Source: Thiocystis violacea
GTDB taxonomy: Bacteria > Pseudomonadota > Gammaproteobacteria > Chromatiales > Chromatiaceae
Assembly: GCF_016583575.1 (NCBI RefSeq)
Contig: NZ_NRRG01000005.1
Span: 62,001-126,000, forward strand
DNA length: 64,000 nucleotides
Direction: 5' to 3'
This document shows positions 24,973 through 38,427 of this stretch, one piece after another. The notes below the pieces were generated by a model. The model saw nothing but the letters and a program-made list of their open reading frames with translations, searched no databases and was not told where the DNA came from. The position numbers were made by a program, and so were the translations under genes. The stretch's first letter is position 1. Every line of letters starts with the position of its first letter.

Positions 24973-25224
24973 ATGGATAATCAAAAACAAACGTGGTCAG
25001 ATAACCTTAAAAAGCAAACACGCGAGATAATTGATGCTCATGGAACGGATTCTGTTTTACCTGACCTCAAGTTGCATATGAAAAATATTAGTTCTCGTTA
25101 CGGCTATATCGAAATCGAAAATTTACTTAAGGGGGTCGTAAAGGTGGTTGACAAAGAAACAGGTTGTGAAGTTCTTTTCAAAAACACTGATGACTTGATC
25201 AGCGCCGGATGGGTCATCGACTAG
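24973..25224 (+). CDS. Small unassigned protein
   Basis: An 83-residue protein with a helical N-terminus (DNLKKQTREIIDAHG) and a C-terminal strand-rich block 'GVVKVVDKETGCEVLFKNTDDLISAGWVID'. The ending resembles small immunity-like proteins, but I cannot place it in a family. It is the last gene of the AT-rich run; about 200 AT-rich bases without a gene follow. Confidence 0.55.
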   Translation: MDNQKQTWSDNLKKQTREIIDAHGTDSVLPDLKLHMKNISSRYGYIEIENLLKGVVKVVDKETGCEVLFKNTDDLISAGWVID

Positions 25225-25426
25225 CCAAGTATATTCGTTTAATTCGTTTTCGGTGATTTAACGTAAATATAATATATTGTTTTTAAAGTTATTTTTAAAA
25301 TTAAAAATCTCAACTAAGCTATTAATCGAGTATAGGATAGGTAGAGCTGCCACGCTATGAATCCGAAGTTTGGTACGGACGCCGACTGGCCGTGAAACCC
25401 ATCGACCATTGCTCCAAAGCTTGACG

Positions 25427-25458
25427 AAAACGCCCTCGCGAAAACGGGGGCGTTTTTT
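25427..25458 (+). terminator. Intrinsic terminator at the island's right edge
   Basis: The stem AAAACGCCC (25427-25435) pairs with GGGCGTTTT (25448-25456) across a 12-base loop, followed by a T-run to 25458. The A-run on the left arm means it could also act on the minus strand, where the broken vapC frame ends. Confidence 0.75.
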
Positions 25459-25780
25459 ATTGCGCGGTTCTGATGCCTTGGTACGGGGTTCGATGGGTTT
25501 CGCTTCGCTCTACCCATCCTACGATACTGAATCGTGGATGGTTGGCGCGGTTGGTGACTGCGGTTACAGGCCGGTCGCTCAAGTCCGCCTGGGCCTCGTC
25601 CGGTTTCTTCCTGGCCAGCACCGCCGCGACCTCGGCGATGAAGTGTGGCGGCTGATGGAATTCAGCCAACCCATCCCGATTGGCGCGGAGCAGGGCGACG
25701 GCGGCATCGACATCCGCTTCATCCGGTGCCGACTGAAAGAACCATTTGATGGCGACGCTGGCATCCACCACGTAGCGCAT
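25457..25780 (-). pseudogene. vapC toxin, C-terminally truncated at a palindromic repeat
   Basis: The frame from the ATG at 25780 starts MRYVVDASVAIKWFF (first PIN Asp) and stays homologous through 'HFIAEVAAVLARKKPDEAQADL', about 70 residues. It then passes into the dispersed repeat (25492-25522), read as [11 protein letters not shown] complete PIN toxin is about 135-140 residues and needs further acidic residues that are absent here, so the product should be inactive. Its start overlaps the antitoxin stop by one base. Confidence 0.8.
25492..25522. repeat. GTAGGATGGG-family palindrome (reverse orientation)
   Basis: GATGGGTTTCGCTTCGCTC followed by TACCCATCCTAC: the same palindrome as near 38424, in the opposite orientation. 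It replaces the 3' half of the vapC gene. Confidence 0.85.
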
Positions 25781-26013
25781 CAGGGGCGGCCGTCCTCGCG
25801 GGCACAACGAAGCTCTTCCTCGGTTAAACGCGGTGCGTGCTGACGGCGCTCCAGAATCCGATCGATCGCCTCGACGTGCCGCTGGCGGCGCTGGGCGCGC
25901 TCCACCGCCTCGCGCATCAGCTCGGCGATGATGGCGCTCTTGTTTTGGTCCTTGAAGGTCTCGTTGAAGGACTGCTTGATCGCTTCCGGGACGCTGAAAT
26001 TGACGGTAGCCAT
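25780..26013 (-). CDS. VapB-type antitoxin (RHH), partner of the truncated vapC
   Basis: A 77-residue protein starting MATVNFSVPEAIKQSFN, a ribbon-helix-helix DNA-binding N-terminus ('NFSVPEAIK...FKDQNKSAIIAELMREAVE'), with a helical, charged C-terminus (EAIDRILERRQHAPRLTEEE) that would bind the toxin. The stop codon TGA shares its last base with the ATG of the downstream vapC remnant. It appears intact. Confidence 0.8.
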   Translation of the reverse strand: MATVNFSVPEAIKQSFNETFKDQNKSAIIAELMREAVERAQRRQRHVEAIDRILERRQHAPRLTEEELRCAREDGRP

Positions 26014-26182
26014 GGACGCCTTGTCGCGCGGGAATGTTGATGATTTCAACAAAAGCCTAGGCGGATCGAAAGCCGGTGTAAACCAGTCGTTGAGTCCCTG
26101 GGAGAATTCGCCCGTGGTCGGATCGGCGTTACCGCCGGCCCAGGACGTAACCAGCAGGACGTAGCCAGGACGCCATCCCCTT

Positions 26183-26935
26183 TCATCCAGGATCGCTCCG
26201 CGTCTCCGGCGACTCGGCGCGGTCTCCGCGTCCCAGGAACAGATAGTAGGGTGCGCGCGCTCCGGGCAGGTAGGGCACGGGTGCGCGGCGTTCCAGCAAC
26301 TGGTGATTGGGAAGCCGTTGGCGCAGTAGACGAAGATGGTCGGGGTTGGGGTGTACGCCGTCATGCCCGAACCAGCGTGGCCAGAAGAATCGGGTCAAGG
26401 CGTCGTGGCGGACCGTTCCTGGTCCGCCCGAGGCATCCGAGACGTAGAAATCGACGACGCCAAGCGTTCCGCCTGGGCGAAGGATCTCGATGGCGTTGAG
26501 GATGGCCCCGCGCCAGTCCGGGATCATGGTCAGCGAATAGGAAAACAGGATGAAGTCCGGCGGTGTCTCGGGCCGATAGCTCGTGGCGTCGGCCTCGATC
26601 ACATGGACGTTGTCCATTCCCCGAGTGCGCTGGCGCGCCTGTTCCAGTAGGGCTGGACAGAGATCGACCAGTTCGACCCGCTCGAACTCGGCGAGCCGCT
26701 GGCCGAACAGGGCCAGGTTGCTCCCCGTTCCTCCACCCAGTTCGAGGATCCGCGCCCCGGCTGGCGGGTCCATGAGCCTGAGCAACGCCTCGCGTCCGTG
26801 CAGGAGACGCTCGCGGAAGCGGTCGTAGTCCCTGGCTTGAGGGGCATAGAAGGCTTGGAGCCGTTCGGCGTGGGAGCCGCGTCTGGGCTGGCCGAGCAGC
26901 AGACGGGCGAGGATGCGGATGTCGCTGGCGATCAT
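26183..26935 (-). CDS. btaB: BtaB-like N-methyltransferase of betaine-lipid synthesis
   Basis: A 250-residue class I SAM-dependent methyltransferase. Motif I is ILELGGGTGSNLALFGQ, and motif II/III surrounds 'FILFSYSLTMIPDW', followed by 'LRPGGTLGVVDFYVSDA'. In the two-gene bta systems BtaB trimethylates diacylglycerylhomoserine to DGTS, the phosphorus-free betaine lipid. Its start overlaps the btaA stop by four bases (ATGA), so the two are translationally coupled. The assignment rests on sequence motifs plus adjacency to a convincing btaA. Confidence 0.82.
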   Translation of the reverse strand: MIASDIRILARLLLGQPRRGSHAERLQAFYAPQARDYDRFRERLLHGREALLRLMDPPAGARILELGGGTGSNLALFGQRLAEFERVELVDLCPALLEQARQRTRGMDNVHVIEADATSYRPETPPDFILFSYSLTMIPDWRGAILNAIEILRPGGTLGVVDFYVSDASGGPGTVRHDALTRFFWPRWFGHDGVHPNPDHLRLLRQRLPNHQLLERRAPVPYLPGARAPYYLFLGRGDRAESPETRSDPG

Positions 26936-28086
26936 GCCCGGACGTCGGCGATGTGGAAGCCGGCGTAGGTGTGGACCCGGTCGAGCAGGCTCAGCCGTCG
27001 AGCCAGCTCCGGGTGGAACGCCAGACGTTCGCTCAGCCGGTCGCGGTTGGCTCCCAGCTCGATACGCTCCAGATAGGTCGGCGCGGCGTGGGCGCTGCGG
27101 AAGATCAAGCGCGCGTTGGGCGTTGCCCGGTCCAGGATGGCGACCCATTCCTCCTCCAGGGCCTCGGGATGATAGGAACTCATCCAGTCCATGTGGTCGA
27201 GCAGGACGAACTTGGAGATCGGCTCCTCGGTGCCGCGCAGGAACTCGGTCACGGTGGATGTGTGCGGCTCGATGCGATCCACCAGTCCGGCCTTGAGCGC
27301 GGCGAAATTGTCGCGCTTGAGATACTCGGGACAGCAGTCCTCGGTATAGCGCCCGCGCAGATAGACCGACCAGAAATAGTTGGTCGAGATCGGCAGTTGA
27401 CGGAAGACGTACTCGATCGCCTCGCGCACGAATCCGGCCACGCCTTGGGTGTGCTGGGCCTGGACCTCCTTGCGCTGGGGATGGGGGACGCCGAGCAGGC
27501 TCATGGTGAGCTGACGCGAGAGCGTCCACTTGACGCTCGGCGTCCAGATCAGCGGCTGAACCCGGGTGTCGTAGACGTGGCGCTGGTCCTCCAGCGTGTG
27601 GCTCTCGAACAGATCCCGAACACTTTGGGCCAGACGCGGCCGGACCTTGAGATAGCCATGGAAGGCGCGCGCGACGATCCCCGAGAGTCCATGAAAATAG
27701 AAGCTGCCGTTCGGGTTGCCGAACCAGGGGGCGCGCCGGTCCCAGAAGGCCAGTGCCTGGGGTGATAGCTCCGGACGCAGAACCTCCCAATAGAGCGAGC
27801 GGAATTCCGGGTGATAGCCGTGCCCGAAGACCGCGAAGAAATCCGCGAAATCGAGCCGGCGTATGCCGGCGAGCTTGAGTTCCAGCAGGGCGTTCTGACG
27901 CGGGTTGGCGTCGACCGCGTGGATCCGTCGCGGTCCGGTCAGGGCATAGTCCAGCACGTTGCAGCCCGCGCTGGTGATGACCAGCAGGGTATCCTCGGGC
28001 GTCAGCTCCAGCGCCAGGCGGTCCACGGCAGGATCCTCCCAACAGGTGTTGTAGACCAGGGCGCGCGAATAGATGGCGTTGAACAC
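26932..28086 (-). CDS. btaA: BtaA-like 3-amino-3-carboxypropyl transferase (DUF3419)
   Basis: About 384 residues of the DUF3419/BtaA family: 'SRALVYNTCWEDPAVDRLAL' near the N-terminus, the SAM-binding 'SAGCNVLDYAL' with 'HAVDANPRQ', and 'KFVLLDHMDWMSSYHPEAL' towards the C-terminus. BtaA transfers the aminocarboxypropyl group of SAM to diacylglycerol. The GTG at 28086 is the first standard start, but codons upstream (LADRIDQRVFNAIYS) look homologous and remain open, so the true N-terminus may be longer and use an unusual start. No convincing Pho box was seen upstream. Confidence 0.87.
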   Translation of the reverse strand: MFNAIYSRALVYNTCWEDPAVDRLALELTPEDTLLVITSAGCNVLDYALTGPRRIHAVDANPRQNALLELKLAGIRRLDFADFFAVFGHGYHPEFRSLYWEVLRPELSPQALAFWDRRAPWFGNPNGSFYFHGLSGIVARAFHGYLKVRPRLAQSVRDLFESHTLEDQRHVYDTRVQPLIWTPSVKWTLSRQLTMSLLGVPHPQRKEVQAQHTQGVAGFVREAIEYVFRQLPISTNYFWSVYLRGRYTEDCCPEYLKRDNFAALKAGLVDRIEPHTSTVTEFLRGTEEPISKFVLLDHMDWMSSYHPEALEEEWVAILDRATPNARLIFRSAHAAPTYLERIELGANRDRLSERLAFHPELARRLSLLDRVHTYAGFHIADVRA

Positions 28087-28378
28087 CCGCTGATCGATGC
28101 GGTCGGCGAGTGTCGGTTGGGTCTTGGTCGCTGGAGTGTTCAGGGGATGGCTCCTGGCGATGCGGCGCTCCGGCCCATCGCCGCGCGGGTTGGCGAAAAT
28201 CGCGCTAGCTTAGCCGCGCCTCATGACGGCCTCGTGGCGGCCGGGCGACGATTGGATGTCCATCCGGTCACGGAACCCTTGCCGGGCGCTGGCGCGGGGG
28301 TGAGTCTGGTATTTGCCCGGACAATCCTTTTGGGCTCAAAATGACGAATCGATCAATAGAACTCGCGGAGACCCACGC

Positions 28379-29362
28379 ATGTCCGAGAAAGCCCCCTGGA
28401 TCACCTTCCGTCCCGAGCTCAAGGTGCTGGACTGCACCGTGCGCGACGGCGGGCTGGTGAACGCCCATCAATTCAGCGACGAGTTCGTGCGCGCGGTCTA
28501 TCAAGCCTGTGTCGACGCCGGCATCGACTACATGGAGATCGGCTACAAGAACTCGGCCAAGATCTTCCCCAAGGAGAAGTTCGGACCCTGGCGTCACTGC
28601 GACGAGGCGGATCTGCGACGGGTGGTGGGCGATCACGATCCGGACAAGACCGGGCTCAAGCTCGCGGCCATGGCCGACGCCGGCAAGAGCGATTGGACGA
28701 CCCAGATCGTGCCGGCGGCCGAGAGTCCGCTGTCGGTGATCCGCGTCGCCTTCTACGCGCATCAGGTGTCGGAGGCGGTGGACATGATCCGCCATGTCAC
28801 CGAGCTGGGCTACGAGGCGACGGCCAATCTGATGGCCGTCTCCAACATCACCGAGGAAGAGATCGACACGGTTCTGGAGGCCATTGCGCCGACCCCGGCC
28901 ACCACCATGGTCATCGTCGACAGCTTCGGCTATCTCTACCGCGAGCAGATCGACCGGCTGTACAGGAAATACACCATGGCCCTGGAGGGCACCGGCAAGG
29001 AGATCGGGATCCACGCCCACAACAATCTGCAACTGGCCTTCGCCAACACCATCGAGGCCATCATCCTGGGCTGCAACCGCGTCGACGCCACCATGTATGG
29101 CTTTGGCCGCGGCGCGGGCAACTGTCATACCGAGTTGCTGCTGGGTTTCCTGCGCAATCCCAAGTTCGAGGTGCGGCCGGTCATCGACGTGATCCAGAAA
29201 TATCTGCTGCCGCTGCGCCAGCAACTGGATTGGGGTCCGTCGATTCCCTACAACATCACGGGTCAGCTCAACCAGCACCCGCGCAGCGCCATCGAGTGGC
29301 GCGAAGGGCCGACCCCCGACGATTTCCTGGGCTTCTACGACAAACTGGTAGCGGAGATCTAG
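28379..29362 (+). CDS. Aldolase-fold (DRE-TIM metallolyase, HMGL-like) protein
   Basis: A 327-residue protein with the DRE-TIM metallolyase signature 'LDCTVRDGG' near the N-terminus and a metal-binding 'GIHAHNNLQLAFANT' with 'RVDATMYGFGRGAGNCHTE' further on, as in HMG-CoA lyases and 4-hydroxy-2-oxovalerate aldolases. The substrate cannot be read from the sequence. The stop is three bases before the citrate synthase start, so the two form an operon, suggesting 2-oxoacid or acyl-CoA chemistry near the citric acid cycle. Confidence 0.8.
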   Translation: MSEKAPWITFRPELKVLDCTVRDGGLVNAHQFSDEFVRAVYQACVDAGIDYMEIGYKNSAKIFPKEKFGPWRHCDEADLRRVVGDHDPDKTGLKLAAMADAGKSDWTTQIVPAAESPLSVIRVAFYAHQVSEAVDMIRHVTELGYEATANLMAVSNITEEEIDTVLEAIAPTPATTMVIVDSFGYLYREQIDRLYRKYTMALEGTGKEIGIHAHNNLQLAFANTIEAIILGCNRVDATMYGFGRGAGNCHTELLLGFLRNPKFEVRPVIDVIQKYLLPLRQQLDWGPSIPYNITGQLNQHPRSAIEWREGPTPDDFLGFYDKLVAEI

Positions 29363-29365
29363 ATC

Positions 29366-30664
<1,299 letters not shown>

Positions 30665-30701
30665 AGCGATTCAACCCGGCCTGGGCTACGACCCGTAGGA
30701 C

Positions 30702-30873
30702 GTAGGATGGGCAGAGCGAGAGCGATGCCCATCTTTCAAGCCATTGTGAATTCAGGATTGTGCCGGATGACATCGGCACGGTTCGAGGGGCCTCGCGGCG
30801 CTCGGCCCATCCTTGTATCTAGGGCCTCGGAGCGTACAGGATGGGTTTCGCTGCGCTCTACCCATCCTACGAA
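30702..30873. repeat. Pair of GTAGGATGGG palindromes in inverted arrangement
   Basis: GTAGGATGGGCAGAGCG (from 30702) begins one copy; a second, reversed copy runs GAGCGTACAGGATGGG (about 30830) to CCCATCCTAC (ending near 30871). Between them is 'GGCCCATCCTTGTAT' with 'GCCTCGG', which recurs in the composite at 38424-38596. The segment lies between gltA and the convergent pseudo-receiver gene. Confidence 0.8.
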
Positions 30874-30887
30874 GGTTTTTCAAAAGC

Positions 30888-31280
30888 TTATCCGAGCGCC
30901 CGCCGCAACGCCGCCTCGACCTCGTCCGGGTCGACGGGGAAGGGGATCGCGACGAAGATGGCGAAGCGCTTGGCCAGCGTGGCGAATTTGTGCCGGAAGT
31001 CGCGCGGATACAAACAGATCACCTTCACGTCCGGATACCGCTGCAGACCGGCCATGAGGGTCTCCAGATTGCTGGTGCGATCCCTGAAATCGGACTGGAA
31101 GTTGTATTCCGCGACGACCACGTCCGGAATCCGTCGTTTGAGCGCCGCCTGGGCCTTGCGCTGCGAGGTGACCTGTTCGACCTCGAATCCGAGCGACCGA
31201 TAGAGCGGGACGAGGTTCGGATAGCCGCCCAGCTCGATGATCGCGAGCAGGCGCGGCGCGTCGCCGGGGTTCCCGGCCAT
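30888..31280 (-). CDS. Pseudo-receiver domain protein
   Basis: A 130-residue single-domain protein with the CheY-like alternation: RLLAIIELGG, IPDVVVAEYNF, DVKVICLYPRDF, FAIFVAIPFPVDPDEVEAALR. The position of the phospho-acceptor Asp is Glu (VVVAEYNF), and the N-terminal acidic pair is missing, so it is unlikely to be phosphorylated in the usual way. It may work as a constitutive or protein-binding receiver. The start overlaps the stop of the upstream small gene by one base. Confidence 0.6.
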   Translation of the reverse strand: MAGNPGDAPRLLAIIELGGYPNLVPLYRSLGFEVEQVTSQRKAQAALKRRIPDVVVAEYNFQSDFRDRTSNLETLMAGLQRYPDVKVICLYPRDFRHKFATLAKRFAIFVAIPFPVDPDEVEAALRRALG

Positions 31281-31594
31281 CAGGCGAATACCACCCAAGC
31301 CGTGGCGAAGTAGGGGAATGGGTAGTGCCTCGATTCGTAGGATGACGACAAACGAGCACGCCCGTAGGAGCGGCTTGTAGCCGCGAAAAGCCTCGCGTCG
31401 GCGCTCATCGCGGCTACAAGCCGCTCCCACGAAATCCTATCGATTGGGGCGCTACCCCGCCCCGCGTACCGATACTCCGGATGGACCTCGAAACGCTCGA
31501 TCACCGCCGCGCGGAAGGCCAGCGGACGCGCGAAGATGAATCCGCCGGGTTTGATTTCCTGGAGGGCGGCGAGACGCTTGTTGGCGGGATTCAT
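31280..31594 (-). CDS. Small protein carrying an in-frame dispersed repeat
   Basis: A 104-residue frame starting MNPANKRLAALQEIKPGGF, coding-like for about 45 residues (to HPEYRYAG). It then runs through the 67-bp inverted repeat (31364-31430), read as WERLVAAMSADARLFAA and onward, and ends YFATAWVVFA at a stop that overlaps the next gene's ATG. The original gene seems to have been interrupted by an in-frame repeat insertion; whether the product still functions is unknown. Family not recognised. Confidence 0.45.
   Translation of the reverse strand: MNPANKRLAALQEIKPGGFIFARPLAFRAAVIERFEVHPEYRYAGRGSAPIDRISWERLVAAMSADARLFAATSRSYGRARLSSSYESRHYPFPYFATAWVVFA
31364..31430. repeat. 67-bp inverted-repeat element (GTAGGAGCGGCTTGTAGCCG)
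   Basis: The 23-base left arm (31364-31386) begins GTAGGAGCGGCTTGTAGCCG. The right arm (31408-31430) is its complement with one mismatch. A 21-base centre separates them. It is a second repeat family, distinct from the GTAGGATGGG palindromes, and would form a very stable RNA hairpin in either direction. Confidence 0.88.
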
Positions 31595-31783
31595 GGCTCG
31601 GGTGCCGGGCGGTGGTGTTTCGCCGATTGTCCCGACAGGGGAGGGGCGAGGTCAAACCCCTGTGCCGGAATCACTCCGCCGCTGGCTCCAATCCGATGAT
31701 CGCCGGCTTTTTCAGGGGTTTTCGCTTCGACCCTGGATCGTCGAGAATGTCCAGCCGGTGCCGCTCGGACCCTATGCGAGACT

Positions 31784-31798
31784 TCATGCCTGTATTTC

Positions 31799-31809
<11 letters not shown>
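31784..31809. repeat. 13-bp tandem duplication at the yhdP start
   Basis: CATGCCTGTATTT occurs twice in immediate succession (31784-31796 and 31797-31809, within one base). Each copy contains an ATG, but in different frames; only the second opens the yhdP frame. It looks like a recent slippage event over the initiation region. Confidence 0.75.
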
Positions 31810-35854
<4,045 letters not shown>

Positions 35855-36064
35855 GGTTCCGGTTTCGGGGGCCTGGGTCTGGTGGTATGGTCGCAACAGT
35901 TACGCGGTCCCGGCCAGGTGAGGATTCTGGTCCGCTCGGATGCCTGGCGTTTGGCCGCGAGAGTGGGGCGGAGAGACCTCCGGGCGGGAAGACGGCGGCT
36001 GGCCGCCAACCAACGAATGTAGGGATCCGCGTCTCGGTGTAGGCAGGATTGGGTGATCAGGGCC

Positions 36065-36895
36065 ATGAAAGAAAAACAGAAAATCGGTGCGGTCCAGATG
36101 GCGACCGGTCCCAATATCAGCGCCAACCTCTTCGAGGTGGAGCGCCTGACCAAGGAGGCGGTGGACGAGGGCGCGCGCCTGGTGGTGCTACCCGAGAACT
36201 TCGCCTTCATGGGCAAGACGGATCGGGAGCAGCTCGCGGTTCGTGAGCCGGATGGCGAGGGTCCGCTCCAGTCCTTTCTGGCGCGCCTCTCCAAGCAACT
36301 GGGTGTCTGGTTGGTGGGAGGCACCATCCCCCTGGCCGGCGATGACCCGGACAAGGTTCGCGCCGCTTGCCTGGTGTTCGACGATCGGGGCGAGCGGGTC
36401 GCCCGTTATGACAAGATCCATCTCTTCGACGTCAATCTTCCAGGCGTCGACGAGCGCTATCACGAATCGGCGGTCATCGAGGCCGGTAGCGAGCTGGTCG
36501 TGATCGATAGTCCATTCGGCCGGCTGGGCGTCGCCGTCTGCTACGATCTGCGCTTTCCCGAGCTGTTCCGCCGGATGCTCGACAGCACAGTGGAGATCCT
36601 GGCCATTCCCGCGGCCTTCACGGCGATCACGGGCAAGGCCCACTGGGAGTCGCTGGTGCGCGCGCGCGCGATCGAGAATCTGACCTACGTGGTCGCGGCG
36701 GCCCAGGGCGGCTTCCATATCAACGGTCGCGAGACCCATGGACACAGCATGATCGTCGACCCCTGGGGTACCATCCTGGCGCAGGTGCCGCGCGGCACGG
36801 GCTACGTCTGCTCCACGATCGACAGGGAATTCCTGGATTCGGTGCGCCGCAGCTTTCCAACCATTCATCACCGTCGTTTGAAATGTGGCCCTTGA
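36065..36895 (+). CDS. Carbon-nitrogen hydrolase (nitrilase superfamily, Nit-like)
   Basis: About 276 residues with the complete Glu-Lys-Cys triad: E44 (VLPENFAFMG), K117 (YDKIHLFDV) and C159 (VAVCYDLRFPELFR). The sequence is close to the Nit1/YbeM group, which hydrolyses deaminated glutathione and similar omega-amides as metabolite repair. A GTG at 36053 is an alternative start. The order yhdP, nit, tldD suggests one operon. Confidence 0.88.
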   Translation: MKEKQKIGAVQMATGPNISANLFEVERLTKEAVDEGARLVVLPENFAFMGKTDREQLAVREPDGEGPLQSFLARLSKQLGVWLVGGTIPLAGDDPDKVRAACLVFDDRGERVARYDKIHLFDVNLPGVDERYHESAVIEAGSELVVIDSPFGRLGVAVCYDLRFPELFRRMLDSTVEILAIPAAFTAITGKAHWESLVRARAIENLTYVVAAAQGGFHINGRETHGHSMIVDPWGTILAQVPRGTGYVCSTIDREFLDSVRRSFPTIHHRRLKCGP

Positions 36896-36981
36896 GGCCG
36901 CAATTTCCCAGACAAACACGATCATTCAGCCTGCTCTGAAAGCCGGCGCTTATCAATCGGGCGCGCCCTTTGTCATTACAC

Positions 36982-38427
36982 ATGAACGATCCCATTGCCA
37001 TCGCCCGCGATCGCATCCTGGCTCCGGCCGGACTGACCGAGCTCGATCTCGATCGTCTGCTCGGCCACCTGACCAACTCGGCGATCGACGCGGCGGATAT
37101 CTATTTCCAATACAGCCGGCTCCAATCCTGGGTGCTGGAGGACGGCATCCTCAAGGATGGCAACTTCAGCATCGAGCAGGGGGCCGGATTGCGCGCGGTC
37201 AGCGGCGAGAAGACCGGCTTCGCCTATTCCGACGAACTGCACTTCCCGGCCCTCGCGCAAGCCGCGTCGGCCGCGCGGGCGATCGCTCGCGGTGGCCAGG
37301 AAGGAAAGGTGCGGGTCGGCACGGCCATGGTCGAGCGGCAACTCTACGAGCCGCTCGACCCGATCGCGAGCCTGCCCGACCAGGACAAGGTCGCGCTCCT
37401 GCAGCGTGTCGACCTGGAGGCGCGGCGCGCCGATCCGCGCGTGCGCGAGGTCACGGCCAGTCTGGTCGCGGTGCAGGATACGGTGCTGGTCCTGGCCGAC
37501 GACGGCACACTCGCCGCGGACATCCGCCCGCTGGTGCGTCTCAACGTCAGCGTCATCGTCGAGGACAAGGGGCGGCGCGAGCAGGGTTCCAGTGGCGGCG
37601 GCGCCCGTGCCGATCTCGGCTACTTCCTGGTCGAGGATCGCGCCCTGGGCTTCGCCCGCGAGGCGGTGCGTCTGGCCCTGACCAACCTGGACGCGGTCGA
37701 GGCCCCGGCCGGAACCATGACCGTGGTGCTGGGCGCCGGCTGGCCGGGCGTGCTGCTGCACGAGGCGATCGGGCACGGGCTGGAAGGCGACTTCAACCGC
37801 AAGGGTAGTTCGGCGTTCTCCGGGCGGATCGGCGAGCGCGTGGCGGCTAGGGGGGTCACCGTGGTCGATGACGGCACCCTGCCGGGTCGGCGCGGATCGC
37901 TCAACATGGACGACGAGGGAACCATTACCCAGAACACCGTCCTGATCGAGGACGGCATCCTGCGCGGCTACATGCAGGACAAGCTCAACGCCCGTCTGAC
38001 CGGCGGGCTCTCCACCGGCAACGGTCGGCGCGAATCCTATGCCCACCTGCCGATGCCGCGCATGACCAACACCTACATGCGCCCCGGCGATCGGGATCCG
38101 GAGGAGATCATCGCCTCGGTCGAGAAGGGGCTTTACGCCGTCAACTTCGGTGGCGGTCAGGTCGACATCACCTCCGGCAAGTTCGTCTTTTCCGCCAGCG
38201 AGGCCTATCTGATCGAGAACGGCCGGATCGGACGCCCGGTCAAGGGCGCGACCCTGATCGGCAACGGTCCGGACGTGCTGACCCGGGTGAGCCTGATCGG
38301 CAACGATCTCAAGCTCGACGAGGGCGTCGGAACCTGCGGCAAGGAAGGCCAGAGCGTTCCGGTCGGCGTCGGTCAACCGACCCTGCGGATCGACTCACTC
38401 ACCGTTGGCGGGACGAGTCAGTCGTAG
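36982..38427 (+). CDS. tldD: Metalloprotease TldD
   Basis: A 481-residue protein with the TldD zinc motif HEAIGH (H260, E261, H265) and the conserved '[16 protein letters not shown]' and '[13 protein letters not shown]' blocks. TldD pairs with PmbA (TldE) to degrade unfolded or modified peptides, for example in microcin B17 and CcdA processing. Its stop codon TAG (38425-38427) lies inside the GTAGGATGGG repeat, so the repeat defines the C-terminus. pmbA follows after the repeat. Confidence 0.95.
   Translation: MNDPIAIARDRILAPAGLTELDLDRLLGHLTNSAIDAADIYFQYSRLQSWVLEDGILKDGNFSIEQGAGLRAVSGEKTGFAYSDELHFPALAQAASAARAIARGGQEGKVRVGTAMVERQLYEPLDPIASLPDQDKVALLQRVDLEARRADPRVREVTASLVAVQDTVLVLADDGTLAADIRPLVRLNVSVIVEDKGRREQGSSGGGARADLGYFLVEDRALGFAREAVRLALTNLDAVEAPAGTMTVVLGAGWPGVLLHEAIGHGLEGDFNRKGSSAFSGRIGERVAARGVTVVDDGTLPGRRGSLNMDDEGTITQNTVLIEDGILRGYMQDKLNARLTGGLSTGNGRRESYAHLPMPRMTNTYMRPGDRDPEEIIASVEKGLYAVNFGGGQVDITSGKFVFSASEAYLIENGRIGRPVKGATLIGNGPDVLTRVSLIGNDLKLDEGVGTCGKEGQSVPVGVGQPTLRIDSLTVGGTSQS

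Larger units (their letters stand above)
21890..25340. other. AT-rich genomic island
   Basis: Base composition falls sharply relative to both flanks, with codons such as AAA, ATT, TTA and GAT dominating. The stretch is interrupted only by the GC-rich hairpin segments at about 22905-23300 and 23630-23700. It carries five or six genes with no close counterpart in the rest of the window. It is bounded on the left by an IS66 fragment and on the right by an intrinsic terminator and a broken vapC. Foreign origin is the simplest reading. Confidence 0.8.

Noticed and set aside
28087-28378. Pho box controlling btaA
   Set aside because: No pair of TGTCA-type direct repeats with the right spacing could be found; phosphate control remains only a possibility from the family.
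30702-30873. CRISPR-like array of short repeats
   Set aside because: The units are palindromes in opposite orientations without regular spacers, and no cas genes are present.
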